Source of the DNA: Streptomyces meridianus
GTDB taxonomy: Bacteria > Actinomycetota > Actinomycetes > Streptomycetales > Streptomycetaceae
DNA: 64,000 nt
Direction: 5' to 3'
Assembly (NCBI RefSeq): GCF_023703325.1
Contig: NZ_JAMQGM010000001.1
Location: forward strand, 318,612-382,611
Shown here: positions 53,568-62,399 of the stretch, in pieces
How the letters are laid out: every line of letters starts with the position of its first letter
Numbering within the stretch: the stretch's first letter is position 1
Made by a program: the position numbers and the translations under genes
Notes under the pieces: model-generated
The model's database searches: none
Told to the model about the DNA's origin: nothing
The model's input: only the letters and a program-made list of their open reading frames with translations

Positions 53568-55457
53568 GTGAGCGACACGCAGACGTTGATCGAGAACCGG
53601 CCGCCTTCCGTGGCGTCCCTCTTCCTTGAGCGGGTCGAGGCGACGCCCGACCGGGAGGCGTACCGCTACCCCGTGGCCCCGGCCACCGGCGAGGGACCGG
53701 ATGCCTGGCACTCCCTGTCCTGGGCCCAGGCGGCGGACCGCGTCTTCTCGATCGCCGCCGGACTCGTCGCCCTCGGTGTCGACGCCGAGGAGCGCGTGGC
53801 CGTGGCCTCCAGCACCCGTGTCGAATGGATCCTCGCCGACCTCGGCATCCTGTGTGCGGGAGCCGCCACCACCACGGTCTACCCCAGCACCAACGCCGAC
53901 GAGACGTCGTTCATCCTCGCCGACTCCGGCAGCCGCGTCCTGATCGCCGAGGACGCCGAGCAACTGGCCAAGGCCCGGGAGCGGCGTGCCGAACTCCCCG
54001 CGCTGGCCCACGTCGTGGTCATCGACGCCGCCGGTGCCGAGACCGTGGCCGGCGACCCCGAGGACTGGGTGCTCTCCCTCGACGAGCTCGAGCGGCGCGG
54101 CGCGGAGTACCTGCGCACGCACCCGGAGAGCATCAAGGAGCGGGTCGCCGCCATCGGTGCCGACCAGCTCGCCACCCTGATCTACACCTCCGGCACCACC
54201 GGACGGCCCAAGGGCGTGCGCCTACCGCACGACTGCTGGTCCTACATGGCCAAGGCCATCCCGGCCACCGGCCTGGTGACCGCCGAGGACGTCCAGTACC
54301 TCTGGCTACCCCTCGCCCACGTCTTCGGCAAGGTGCTCATCTCCGGTCAGATCGGTGTCGGGCACGTGACCGCGGTCGACGGCCGCATCGACAAGATCAT
54401 CGAGAATCTTCCGACGGTCCAGCCGACCTACATGGCAGCCGTTCCGCGGATCTTCGAGAAGGTCTACAACGGTGTGGCCGCGAAGGCGCGGGCCGGCGGC
54501 GGTGCCAAGTACAAGATCTTCCAGTGGGCCGCGGGCGTCGCCCGCGAGTACGCCAAGACCACCCAGGACAACTTCCGCCACACCGGCACCGCGAGCGCGC
54601 CGTTCGGTCTGAAGCTGAAGCACGGCATCGCCGACAAGCTCGTCTACGCCAAGCTGCGCGCGGCGTTCGGCGGCCGGCTGCGGGCCTGTGTCTCCGGCTC
54701 CGCCGCCCTCGCGCCCGACATCGGCTACTTCTTCGCCGGCGCGGGCATCCACATCCTCGAAGGCTACGGTCTCACCGAGTCCAGCGCCGCCAGCTTCGTC
54801 AACCCGGGCGAGGCGTACCGGACCGGCACCGTCGGCAAGCCGCTCCCCGGCACCGAGGTGCGCATCGCCGAGGACGGCGAGATCCTGCTGCGCGGTCCCG
54901 GCATCATGGAGGGCTACCACGGGCTGCCGGACAAGACCTCCGAGGTCCTCGAGAGCGACGGCTGGCTGCACACGGGTGACATCGGCGAACTCTCCGCCGA
55001 TGGTTACCTGCGGATCACCGACCGCAAGAAGGACCTCATCAAGACCTCCGGCGGCAAGTACATCGCCCCGGCCGAGGTCGAGGGCCAGTTCAAGGCCGTG
55101 TGCCCGTTCGTCAGCAACATCCTCGTGCACGGTGCCGACCGCAACTTCTGCACCGCCCTGATCTCGCTCGACGAGCCGACGATCATGGGCTGGGCCGCGG
55201 AGAACGGCCACGAGGGCAAGTCCTATGCCCAGGTCGTCGCCCTCAAGGAGGTCGAGGAGCTGATCGGCGGCTATGTCGAGCGCCTCAACGAGGGGCTCCA
55301 GCGCTGGCAGACGATCAAGAAGTTCCGCATCCTGCCGCGCGACCTCGACATCGAGCACGGCGAGCTGACCCCGAGCCTCAAGCTCAAGCGGCCGGTCGTG
55401 GAGCGTGAGTACAAGAGCCTCATCGAGGAGATGTACGCGGGTTCCCGCGAGTCCTGA
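53568..55457 (+). CDS. Long-chain acyl-CoA synthetase (AMP-forming)
   Basis: Activates fatty acids to acyl-CoA via acyl-AMP. The product is 629 aa from GTG 53568, with GGAGG at 53558-53562. The ATP-binding motif YTSGTTGRPKG is at 206-216. The motif GYGLTESSA and the C-terminal TGDIGEL...DRKKDLIKTSGGKYIAP segment follow, with the Lys-containing C-terminal domain intact. It resembles the FadD15 type rather than FadD of E. coli. A hairpin terminator begins 11 bases after the stop, so the gene is monocistronic. Confidence 0.93.
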   Translation: MSDTQTLIENRPPSVASLFLERVEATPDREAYRYPVAPATGEGPDAWHSLSWAQAADRVFSIAAGLVALGVDAEERVAVASSTRVEWILADLGILCAGAATTTVYPSTNADETSFILADSGSRVLIAEDAEQLAKARERRAELPALAHVVVIDAAGAETVAGDPEDWVLSLDELERRGAEYLRTHPESIKERVAAIGADQLATLIYTSGTTGRPKGVRLPHDCWSYMAKAIPATGLVTAEDVQYLWLPLAHVFGKVLISGQIGVGHVTAVDGRIDKIIENLPTVQPTYMAAVPRIFEKVYNGVAAKARAGGGAKYKIFQWAAGVAREYAKTTQDNFRHTGTASAPFGLKLKHGIADKLVYAKLRAAFGGRLRACVSGSAALAPDIGYFFAGAGIHILEGYGLTESSAASFVNPGEAYRTGTVGKPLPGTEVRIAEDGEILLRGPGIMEGYHGLPDKTSEVLESDGWLHTGDIGELSADGYLRITDRKKDLIKTSGGKYIAPAEVEGQFKAVCPFVSNILVHGADRNFCTALISLDEPTIMGWAAENGHEGKSYAQVVALKEVEELIGGYVERLNEGLQRWQTIKKFRILPRDLDIEHGELTPSLKLKRPVVEREYKSLIEEMYAGSRES

Positions 55458-55467
55458 CCGATGGCAC

Positions 55468-55514
55468 CGAGCCGCCCGCGTGACCCGGCAGCAGCCGGTC
55501 ACGCGGGCGGCTCG
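55468..55514 (+). terminator. Terminator after the acyl-CoA synthetase gene
   Basis: An 18-bp perfect stem (55468-55485 with 55497-55514) encloses an 11-nt loop. The most upstream in-frame ATG of the hemW frame (55461) would place its codons inside this hairpin, which argues for a later start. Confidence 0.8.
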
Positions 55515-55547
55515 TCCGTACCGTCCGCCATGCCGGACAATGGGTCC

Positions 55548-56780
55548 ATGCCTTCCGCACTGCCCGACGGCGAACCGGTGCCCGACGACGGATCACTGCC
55601 GCTGCACGCCCTGACCGGCGCCGCGGCCCGCCCGCTCGGTTTCTATCTGCACGTTCCCTACTGCGCCAGCCGCTGCGGCTACTGCGACTTCAACACCTAC
55701 ACAGCGAGCGAACTGCGCGGCTCCGGGGGCACCCTGGCCTCCCGGGACAACTACGCCGAGACGCTCGTCGAGGAGATCCGCCTCGCCCGCAAGGCCCTGG
55801 GCGACGACCCCCGCCCGGTGGAGACCGTGTTCGTCGGCGGCGGCACACCGACCCTGCTCCCCGCCGCGGACCTGGTCCGGATGCTCGCCGCGCTGCGGGA
55901 CGAGTTCGGTCTCGCGCCGGACGCGGAGATCACCACCGAGGCCAACCCGGACTCCGTCGACCCGCGCTACCTCGCCGAGCTGCGGGAGGGCGGCTTCAAC
56001 CGCGTGTCGTTCGGTATGCAGAGCGCACGCCGGCACGTGCTGCGCGTCCTGGACCGGACACACACGCCCGGTCGCCCCGAGGCCTGCGTGGCCGAGGCGA
56101 GGGCGGCGGGCTTCGATCACGTCAACCTGGACCTGATCTACGGTACGCCCGGCGAGTCCGACGGCGACTGGCACGCCTCCCTGGAAGCTGCGCTGGAGGC
56201 CGGGCCGGATCATGTGTCGGCCTACGCGCTGATCGTCGAGGAGGGCACCCAGCTGGCCCGGCGCATCCGCCGCGGCGAGGTCCCCATGACCGACGACGAC
56301 GTGCACGCCGACCGCTATCTGATTGCGGAACAGCGGCTCTCCGAGGCGGGGTTCACCTGGTACGAGGTGTCCAACTGGGCCGCCTCGGAAGCGGGCCGCT
56401 GCCGCCACAACGAGCTCTACTGGCGCGGTGCCGACTGGTGGGGTGCTGGGCCGGGCGCGCACAGCCACGTGGGCGGCGTGCGCTGGTGGAACGTCAAGCA
56501 TCCCGGGGCCTACGCCCAGGCACTCGGCGAGGGCCGCTCGCCCGGGGCCGGCCGCGAGCTGCTGAGCGACGAGGACCGCCGGGTCGAACGCATCCTGCTC
56601 GAGCTGCGGCTGGCCGACGGCTGCCCGCTCGGCCTGCTCGCCCCCGCGGGGGCGCAGGCCGCGCAGCGGGCACTGGCGGACGGCCTGCTCCAGCCGGATC
56701 CCTACGGTCAGGGCCGCGCGGTCCTGACCCTGCGCGGACGACTGCTGGCCGACGCGGTGGTGCGCGACCTCGTCGACTGA
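55548..56780 (+). CDS. hemW: HemW-type radical SAM heme chaperone
   Basis: Coproporphyrinogen-III-oxidase-like radical SAM protein that lacks the true HemN role and is thought to deliver heme. The product is 410 aa from ATG 55548 (MPSALPDGEPVPDDG); ATGs at 55530 and 55461 are alternatives. The cluster motif is CASRCGYC with C39, C43 and C46; HemN itself would have an extra Cys. VFVGGGTPTLLP, EANPDSVD and VNLDLIYGTPGES are characteristic. Its stop codon lies in the left arm of an inverted-repeat element. Confidence 0.93.
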   Translation: MPSALPDGEPVPDDGSLPLHALTGAAARPLGFYLHVPYCASRCGYCDFNTYTASELRGSGGTLASRDNYAETLVEEIRLARKALGDDPRPVETVFVGGGTPTLLPAADLVRMLAALRDEFGLAPDAEITTEANPDSVDPRYLAELREGGFNRVSFGMQSARRHVLRVLDRTHTPGRPEACVAEARAAGFDHVNLDLIYGTPGESDGDWHASLEAALEAGPDHVSAYALIVEEGTQLARRIRRGEVPMTDDDVHADRYLIAEQRLSEAGFTWYEVSNWAASEAGRCRHNELYWRGADWWGAGPGAHSHVGGVRWWNVKHPGAYAQALGEGRSPGAGRELLSDEDRRVERILLELRLADGCPLGLLAPAGAQAAQRALADGLLQPDPYGQGRAVLTLRGRLLADAVVRDLVD

Positions 56781-56979
56781 GGCTTGTTGTGGAAGTAGCG
56801 TCGTCCGCCCCTGGGGCGGGGCTTGCGGCGTCTGGTGCGTGCAGCCGCAAGGCGGAGAGCCGGCCTCTGGGGTTCCCCATGCCGCAGGCCAGGGGAGGGC
56901 TACTCGGACGATCCGCCAACGCAGCGGATGTGCGTGCCGGGCGCCGCGAGCCGGACGGGACTTTCACAACACGCCTCAG
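56777..56979. repeat. 203-bp element with 20-bp imperfect terminal inverted repeats
   Basis: The left arm (56777-56796, CTGAGGCTTGTTGTGGAAGT) and right arm (56960-56979, ACTTTCACAACACGCCTCAG) match at 18 of 20 positions in inverse orientation. The 163 bp between carry no gene. The left arm supplies the hemW stop codon. The layout suggests a non-autonomous MITE-like or IS-derived element. I see no clear target duplication and no transposase in the window. Confidence 0.55.
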
Positions 56980-57058
56980 GTCCGCTCCGGCACATGGCGC
57001 TGTGCGCCGCAAGGAAGGATTTGTCGGACGGGCGGACAGTGGGACGACGCGGCCCCGC

Positions 57059-57892
57059 CTACGCCGTGACGAAGTCGATGAGCTCCTCGACCCGGCCCAG
57101 CAGCGCGGGCTCCAGATCCCGGTAGGAGCGCACCGAACCGAGGATCCGCTGCCAGGCCGCGCCCGTGTTCTGCGGCCAGCCGAGCGCCCGGCAGACGCCC
57201 CTCTTCCAGTCCTGGCCGCGCGGTACCGAGGGCCAGGCGGCGATCCCGACCGAGGAGGGCTTCACGGCCTCCCAGACATCGACGTACGGATGGCCCACCA
57301 CGAGCACATGGTCGCCCGTGACCTCGGCGGCGATCCGTGACTCCTTGGACCCCGGCACCAGGTGGTCCACGAGCACACCCAGAGGGGCGCCGGACGTCGG
57401 GGCGAACTCGCGCACGATCGCAGGGAGGTCGTCGACGCCCTCGAGGTACTCCACGACCACGCCCTCGATCCGCAGGTCGTCGCCCCAGACCTTCTCGACG
57501 AGTTCCGCGTCGTGCCGGCCCTCGACGTAGATCCGGCCCGCCCGCGCCACCCTCGCCCGGGCCCCGGGCACCGCGACCGACCCGGAGGCGGTACGCGCCG
57601 GGCCGCCGCCATGTTGTCCGGAGCCCCTCGCCGGGGCGGGGCGCACGAGCGTCACCACGCGGCCCTCCAGCAGGAACCTCCGCGGTTCCATCGGGAACAC
57701 CCGGTGCCGGCCGAAACGGTCCTCCAGGGTGACCACCGGGCCCTGCGCGGTTCTCTCGCACCGTACGACGGCGCCGCAGAACTCCGTGGTGACCTCCTCG
57801 ACCACCAGCCCGGCGTCGGCCGGCACCTCGGGGACCGGCTTCGGCTTCTTCCACGGCGGGGTGAGATCCGGCCCGTACTGTCTGCTGCGCAC
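57059..57892 (-). CDS. DUF3097 family protein
   Basis: The product is 277 aa from a GTG at 57892 (MRSRQYGPDLTPPWKKPKPV). An N-terminal region includes EDRFGRHRVFPMEPRRFLLEG. The larger part carries IYVEGRHDAELVEKVWGDDLR, then VLVDHLVPGSKES and VVGHPYVDVWEAVKP. The EGxxDAELVEK and VDHLVPGSKE segments resemble a Toprim-like acidic site (E-G...D-x-D/H), which I offer as an inference. The protein is conserved across actinobacteria and has no assigned function. The gene lies 25 bases downstream of, and in the same direction as, the MBL gene. Confidence 0.88.
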   Translation of the reverse strand: MRSRQYGPDLTPPWKKPKPVPEVPADAGLVVEEVTTEFCGAVVRCERTAQGPVVTLEDRFGRHRVFPMEPRRFLLEGRVVTLVRPAPARGSGQHGGGPARTASGSVAVPGARARVARAGRIYVEGRHDAELVEKVWGDDLRIEGVVVEYLEGVDDLPAIVREFAPTSGAPLGVLVDHLVPGSKESRIAAEVTGDHVLVVGHPYVDVWEAVKPSSVGIAAWPSVPRGQDWKRGVCRALGWPQNTGAAWQRILGSVRSYRDLEPALLGRVEELIDFVTA

Positions 57893-57917
57893 CCGCTGAC
57901 GATAACCCCCGGTGGGC

Positions 57918-58670
57918 TCAGGGCGTGCTGAACCGCCTTGCCAACTCGTCCCGTTGGGCCCGGACGAAGGCGGCGTCGACCACCGCGCCGTGCCCCGGCA
58001 CGTACAGCGCCTCCTCGCCGCCCAGCGCCAGCAACCGGTCCATCGCCGCCGGCCACCGGCCCGGCACGGAGTCGGGCCCCGCCTGCGGCTCTCCCGACTC
58101 CTCCACCAGATCTCCGCAGAAGACGACCGAGGGCGCCCCGCGCCGGCCGGGAACCAGCACGACCAGGTCGTGGCGGCTGTGTCCCGGGCCCACGTTGGCG
58201 AGCACGGCCTCACGGCCGTCGCCCAGCCCGACCGTCACATCACCGGAGACCAGGTGCCGGGGGCGCGCCAGAAGTTCCGTGGCCTCGGCCGCCTCGTCGG
58301 GGTCGACACCGTGCCGCTCCGCGTCCGTCCGCAGCCCGTCGCCCGGCCCGGCGAAGACGCGGTCCAGGCCCACCGCCCCGTACACCTCCGCCCCGGCGAA
58401 CGCGCTCATTCCCAGTACGTGGTCGAAGTGGGGGTGGGTGAGTGCGAGATGTGTCACGCCGCGTGGCCCGCCGGGGGCCTCCCGGGTGAGCAGGAACTCC
58501 GCCTGGCGGCGCAGCTCGGCACCCTCGCGGACGGTCGAGCCGGCGTCCACCATCAGAGCGCCCTCGGTGCCCACGACCAGCCCCACGGTCGCGTCCCAGC
58601 GTGGCAGGCGGCGGCGGGTCACGCCGGGGGCGAGCTGCTCCCACCCGCCCTCTTCCCAAGTGAGGTGCAT
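57918..58670 (-). CDS. MBL-fold metallo-hydrolase
   Basis: The product is 250 aa from ATG 58670. The zinc motif HPHFDH is at 79-84. Further ligands are in GPGHSRHDLVVL, in VVFCGDLVEES and at a C-terminal YVPGHGAVV. It resembles the quorum-quenching/glyoxalase-II-like group, but the substrate cannot be told from sequence. It is upstream of and probably co-transcribed with the DUF3097 gene, and divergent from hrcA. Confidence 0.9.
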   Translation of the reverse strand: MHLTWEEGGWEQLAPGVTRRRLPRWDATVGLVVGTEGALMVDAGSTVREGAELRRQAEFLLTREAPGGPRGVTHLALTHPHFDHVLGMSAFAGAEVYGAVGLDRVFAGPGDGLRTDAERHGVDPDEAAEATELLARPRHLVSGDVTVGLGDGREAVLANVGPGHSRHDLVVLVPGRRGAPSVVFCGDLVEESGEPQAGPDSVPGRWPAAMDRLLALGGEEALYVPGHGAVVDAAFVRAQRDELARRFSTP

Positions 58671-58743
58671 ACAGCGACGCTAGTCGAAGACACCCCCGTG
58701 ATCCGGTCGCTGCCGCCCACCCGGCGGGGTGGACGGGCTGCTC

Positions 58744-58774
58744 TTGCCCGGCCCGCCCTACTCGGCCGTACACT
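58744..58774 (+). promoter_or_regulatory. hrcA-dnaJ promoter
   Basis: TTGCCC (58744-58749) and TACACT (58769-58774) are separated by 19 bp. The expected transcription start, near 58781, lies just upstream of the CIRCE operator. Confidence 0.55.
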
Positions 58775-58787
58775 GGCCCCGGGGAAG

Positions 58788-58814
58788 CTGGCACTCCGAC
58801 GCGCCGAGTGCCAG
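58788..58814 (+). promoter_or_regulatory. CIRCE operator (HrcA binding site)
   Basis: CTGGCACTC-N9-GAGTGCCAG is a perfect 9-bp inverted repeat with the standard 9-bp spacer. It matches the CIRCE consensus core GCACTC-N9-GAGTGC, with outer bases varied from the usual TTA/TAA. It lies in the 5' leader of hrcA, so HrcA represses its own operon. Confidence 0.92.
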
Positions 58815-58848
58815 GCGGAGGTCAGGATGCGAAAGCTGGAGGTGCGCG

Positions 58849-59865
58849 GTGCTCAGTGAACGCAGGCTCGAAGTGCTGCGTGCCATCGTGCAGGACTATG
58901 TCGGCACGGAGGAACCCGTCGGCTCCAAGGCCCTCACCGAGCGGCACAGCCTCGGTGTCTCGCCCGCGACCGTGCGCAACGACATGGCGGTCCTGGAGGA
59001 CGAGGGTTTCATCGCCCAGCCCCACACCAGCGCCGGCCGGATCCCCACCGACAAGGGCTACCGCCTGTTCGTCGACAAGCTGGCGGGGGTCAAGCCGCTG
59101 TCGTCGCCCGAGCGCCGCGCGATCCAGAACTTCCTGGACGGAGCGGTCGACCTCGACGACGTCGTGGCCCGTACCGTCCGGCTGCTCGCCCAGCTGACCC
59201 GGCAGGTCGCCGTGGTGCAGTACCCGTCGCTGAACCGGTCGACCGTCCGGCATGTGGAACTCCTCTCGCTCGCCCCGGCCCGGCTCATGCTGGTCCTGAT
59301 CACGGACACCGGGCGCGTCGAGCAGCGGATGGTCGACTGCCCGGCCCCGTTCGGCGAGACGTCGCTCGCCGACCTGCGGGCGCGTCTCAACAGCCGGGTC
59401 GTGGGACGGCGTTTCGCCGATGTCCCCGGTCTGGTGCAGGATCTTCCCGAGTCCTTCGAACTCGAGGACCGGGGTACAGTCTCGTCGGTACTCGCGACGC
59501 TGCTGGAAACCCTGGTCGAGGAGACCGAGGAGCGGCTGATGATCGGCGGCACCGCCAATCTCACCCGCTTCGGGAACGACTTCCCCGTGATCATCCGGCC
59601 GGTGCTGGAGGCGCTCGAGGAACAGGTCGTGCTCCTCAAGCTGCTGGGGGAGTCGAAGGATTCCGGCATGACCGTACGAATCGGGCATGAGAATGCTCAC
59701 GAGGGCCTGACGTCCACGTCCGTGGTCGCGGTCGGCTACGGTTCGGGCGACGAGGCAGTAGCGAAACTCGGCGTGGTCGGACCGACCCGCATGGACTACC
59801 CCGGAACGATGGGAGCGGTACGCGCAGTGGCACGTTACGTCGGACAGATCCTCGCGGAGTCGTAA
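58849..59865 (+). CDS. hrcA: Heat-inducible transcription repressor HrcA
   Basis: The product is 338 aa from GTG 58849, with GGAGG at 58838-58842. The N-terminal winged helix ([20 protein letters not shown], then [16 protein letters not shown] and [15 protein letters not shown]) binds CIRCE. A GAF-like dimerisation domain follows, and the C-terminus is [22 protein letters not shown]. It is the first gene of the hrcA-dnaJ operon and is preceded by its own operator. HrcA is normally kept active by GroEL. Confidence 0.97.
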   Translation: MLSERRLEVLRAIVQDYVGTEEPVGSKALTERHSLGVSPATVRNDMAVLEDEGFIAQPHTSAGRIPTDKGYRLFVDKLAGVKPLSSPERRAIQNFLDGAVDLDDVVARTVRLLAQLTRQVAVVQYPSLNRSTVRHVELLSLAPARLMLVLITDTGRVEQRMVDCPAPFGETSLADLRARLNSRVVGRRFADVPGLVQDLPESFELEDRGTVSSVLATLLETLVEETEERLMIGGTANLTRFGNDFPVIIRPVLEALEEQVVLLKLLGESKDSGMTVRIGHENAHEGLTSTSVVAVGYGSGDEAVAKLGVVGPTRMDYPGTMGAVRAVARYVGQILAES

Positions 59866-60999
59866 GTGGCCACTGACTACTACGCCGTCCTCGGCGTGCG
59901 CCGCGACGCCGGACAGGACGAGATCAAGAAGGCTTTCCGCCGACTCGCGCGCGAGCTGCATCCGGACGTCAACCCGGATCCGAAGACCCAGGAGCGGTTC
60001 AAGGAGATCAACGCCGCCTACGAGGTGCTCTCCGACCCGCAGAAGAAGCAGGTCTACGACCTCGGCGGCGACCCGTCCGGTTCGGCTGCGGGCGGCGGTG
60101 CGGGCGGCTTCGGCGGTGGTTTCGGCAACTTCTCCGACATCATGGACGCCTTCTTCGGCGGCACCGCCCAGCGCGGGCCCCGCTCGCGCACCCGGCGCGG
60201 CCAGGACGCCATGATCCGGCTCGACGTCGAGCTGAACGAGGCGGCCTTCGGCACCACGAAGGACATCCAGGTCGACACCGCCGTCGTCTGCACCACGTGC
60301 AGCGGTGAGGGCGCGGCTCCCGGAACCTCGGCGCAGACCTGCGACATGTGCCGCGGCCGCGGTGAGGTGTCCCAGGTGACCCGCTCCTTCCTCGGCCAGG
60401 TCATGACCTCGCGGCCGTGCCCGCAGTGCCAGGGCTTCGGCACCGTGGTCCCCACGCCGTGCCACGAGTGTGCGGGCGACGGGCGGATCCGCTCCCGGCG
60501 GACGCTCACCGTCAAGATCCCGGCGGGCGTCGACAGCGGCACCCGGATCCAGCTGGCCGGCGAGGGCGAGGTCGGCCCCGGCGGCGGCCCGGCCGGCGAC
60601 CTCTACGTGGAGATCCACGAACTGCCGCATCCGGTCTTCCAGCGGCGCGGGGACGACCTGCACTGCACGGTGACCATCCCGATGACGGCGGCGGCGCTCG
60701 GCACCAAGTGCCCCCTGGAGACCCTGGACGGTCTCCAGGAGGTCGACATCCGGCCCGGCACCCAGTCCGGTCAGTCGATCCCGCTGCACCAGCGCGGCAT
60801 CACACATCTGCGCGGCGGCGGCCGCGGCGATCTGATCGTGCACGTCGAGGTGCAGACCCCCGGGAACCTCGACCCGCAGCAGGAGGACCTGCTGCGGCAG
60901 CTCGCCAAGCTGCGCGGCGAGGAGCGCCCGGCAGGGCACTTCCAGCCCGGCCAGCAGGGGCTCTTCCACCGGCTGAAGGACGCCTTCAACGGCCGCTGA
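59866..60999 (+). CDS. dnaJ: Chaperone DnaJ (second, HrcA-linked copy)
   Basis: Hsp70 co-chaperone of 377 aa. The J domain has HPD at 32-34. A Gly/Phe-rich linker (about 70-100) follows, then four CxxCxGxG-type zinc repeats starting at C142 (CTTCSGEG, CDMCRGRG, CPQCQGFG, CHECAGDG). The C-terminal substrate domains are complete. The GTG start abuts the hrcA stop with no gap, so the genes are tightly coupled. Streptomyces carry another dnaJ beside dnaK, so this is the DnaJ2 type. Confidence 0.96.
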   Translation: MATDYYAVLGVRRDAGQDEIKKAFRRLARELHPDVNPDPKTQERFKEINAAYEVLSDPQKKQVYDLGGDPSGSAAGGGAGGFGGGFGNFSDIMDAFFGGTAQRGPRSRTRRGQDAMIRLDVELNEAAFGTTKDIQVDTAVVCTTCSGEGAAPGTSAQTCDMCRGRGEVSQVTRSFLGQVMTSRPCPQCQGFGTVVPTPCHECAGDGRIRSRRTLTVKIPAGVDSGTRIQLAGEGEVGPGGGPAGDLYVEIHELPHPVFQRRGDDLHCTVTIPMTAAALGTKCPLETLDGLQEVDIRPGTQSGQSIPLHQRGITHLRGGGRGDLIVHVEVQTPGNLDPQQEDLLRQLAKLRGEERPAGHFQPGQQGLFHRLKDAFNGR

Positions 61000-61062
61000 G
61001 CCACGCCGCGGCCACAGGCACCTGATCGCGACGGGGTGCGGAGTGCATGACACCATGTGGTC

Positions 61063-61104
61063 ATGCCCTCCGCACCCCTCCTGCTTCCCGTGGCGGTTCT
61101 GTGA
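61063..61104 (+). CDS. Possible 13-codon ORF coupled to rsmE (MPSAPLLLPVAVL)
   Basis: A short frame whose TGA overlaps the rsmE GTG by four bases (GTGA). It has three consecutive Leu codons (CTC CTG CTT) and lies directly downstream of a dyad at 61046-61065. It may simply couple translation of rsmE. It could also be chance, since no terminator hairpin follows. Confidence 0.3.
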   Translation: MPSAPLLLPVAVL

Positions 61105-61838
61105 CCGCCCCGGTGTTCCTGGCCGACCGCGGCCTGCTCGCCGTGGGCCCGGTCGTGCTGGACGGTCCCGAGGGGCGGCACGCGGTGTCCGTGCGGCGGA
61201 TCCGCGCCGGTGAGGCCGTCGTCCTCACGGACGGCGCGGGAACGGGCGCCCTGGGGACCGTGACCGCGGCCGAGGGCAAGGACCGGCTCGAGGTCGACGT
61301 CACCGACGTCCGCACGGAGCCCGAACCGCGCCCCCGCATCACCGTCGTGCAGGCGCTGCCGAAGGGCGATCGGGGCGAGCTGGCCGTCGAGACCATGACC
61401 GAGACGGGCGTGGACCGCATCGTCCCGTGGGCGGCCTCACGCTGCATCACCCAGTGGCGGGGCGAGCGCGGTCTCAAGTCACTGGGCAAGTGGCGGGCCA
61501 CCGCGCGCGAGGCCGGAAAGCAATCCCGGCGGTTGCGATTCCCGGAGGTCACCGGCCTCATGACGTCACGTCGGGTATGCGACCTGCTCGGCGAGGCGGC
61601 CTTCGCGGGCGTGCTCCACGAGGAGGGCAGCCGACCGCTCGCCACTGCGCAACTCCCCGCCTCCGGCGACATCGTGCTGGTCGTCGGTCCCGAAGGGGGC
61701 GTGACCCCGGAGGAGTTGGAGGCCTTCGCCGACGCAGGGGCCGGTCACTACCGGCTGGGCCCCAGCGTCCTGCGGACCTCCACGGCCGGGACGGCCGCCG
61801 GCGCGCTGCTGCTCGGCCGCACCGGCCGCTGGTCCTGA
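61101..61838 (+). CDS. rsmE: 16S rRNA (uracil-1498-N3)-methyltransferase RsmE
   Basis: SPOUT-fold methyltransferase, 245 aa from GTG 61101. The N-terminal PUA-like part contains GRHAVSVRRIRAGEAVVL. The SPOUT domain has VQALPKGDRGELAVETMTE, SRRLRFPEV, VLVVGPEGGVTPEELE and LGPSVLRTSTAGTAA, the last two forming the SAM-binding trefoil knot. dnaJ-rsmE is a conserved order. It converges on the phosphatase gene with seven bases between stops. Confidence 0.95.
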   Translation: MTAPVFLADRGLLAVGPVVLDGPEGRHAVSVRRIRAGEAVVLTDGAGTGALGTVTAAEGKDRLEVDVTDVRTEPEPRPRITVVQALPKGDRGELAVETMTETGVDRIVPWAASRCITQWRGERGLKSLGKWRATAREAGKQSRRLRFPEVTGLMTSRRVCDLLGEAAFAGVLHEEGSRPLATAQLPASGDIVLVVGPEGGVTPEELEAFADAGAGHYRLGPSVLRTSTAGTAAGALLLGRTGRWS

Positions 61839-61845
61839 GGGAGCC

Positions 61846-62298
61846 TCACCCCGATCGTCCGGGACGGCCCTCCGCGAAGCGGCGAACGTGTCGCCGCTGC
61901 CACGGCGTCTCGATCGCGTGCGGGTCGTAGTGGCGGCGCACGAACGCCACAGCCTCACCGGCCGGAATCCCGTCCAGCACGGCGACACAGGCCAGCGCCG
62001 TCCCGGTGCGCCCGCGTCCGCCGGCGCAGGCGATCTCGACCCGCTCGGACTCCTCCCGGGCCCAGGCCTCGCCCAGCACCTCGCGGGCCTGCGCGCGGTC
62101 TGCGGGCAACCGGAAGTCGGGCCAGTGCAGCCGGCAGGACGCCCACGGGACCTGCGGCGGTTCGGTGCCGAGCAAGCGGACGGCGAACGCGGGCTCCGGC
62201 CCCGGCGGCAGCGGGCGGCGCAGGGCACGGCCCCGCAGCCGGCGCCCGGAGGGAAGCTCCAGGACGCCGGGCGCATCGGGATCCCAGGTGGCCGTCAC
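61846..62298 (-). CDS. Protein-tyrosine-phosphatase-like protein
   Basis: The product is 150 aa from a GTG at 62298. The signature is CAGGRGRTGTA with C91 and R97 (C-x5-R plus Thr), a cysteine-phosphatase loop. The residue before the Cys is Ala rather than the usual His. A longer start at 62379 would add a low-complexity Gly/Arg-rich stretch. The substrate is unknown. The downstream HYDPHAIETPWQRRHVRRF region is typical of small actinobacterial relatives I recall. Confidence 0.75.
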   Translation of the reverse strand: MTATWDPDAPGVLELPSGRRLRGRALRRPLPPGPEPAFAVRLLGTEPPQVPWASCRLHWPDFRLPADRAQAREVLGEAWAREESERVEIACAGGRGRTGTALACVAVLDGIPAGEAVAFVRRHYDPHAIETPWQRRHVRRFAEGRPGRSG

Positions 62299-62399
62299 GT
62301 GTGCACCACAGCGAGCGGGCGCTCCCCTCGGTGCGGACCGGCATGAGGGGCCCCCGCCGCCACCCCTCTCTGCGCCCACCGGCGTGGCAGCATGCCGTC

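Noticed and set aside
55461..55547. A 29-residue N-terminal extension of HemW from ATG 55461
   Set aside because: Those codons overlap the 18-bp terminator hairpin of the preceding gene, and family members begin near MPSALPDGEP.
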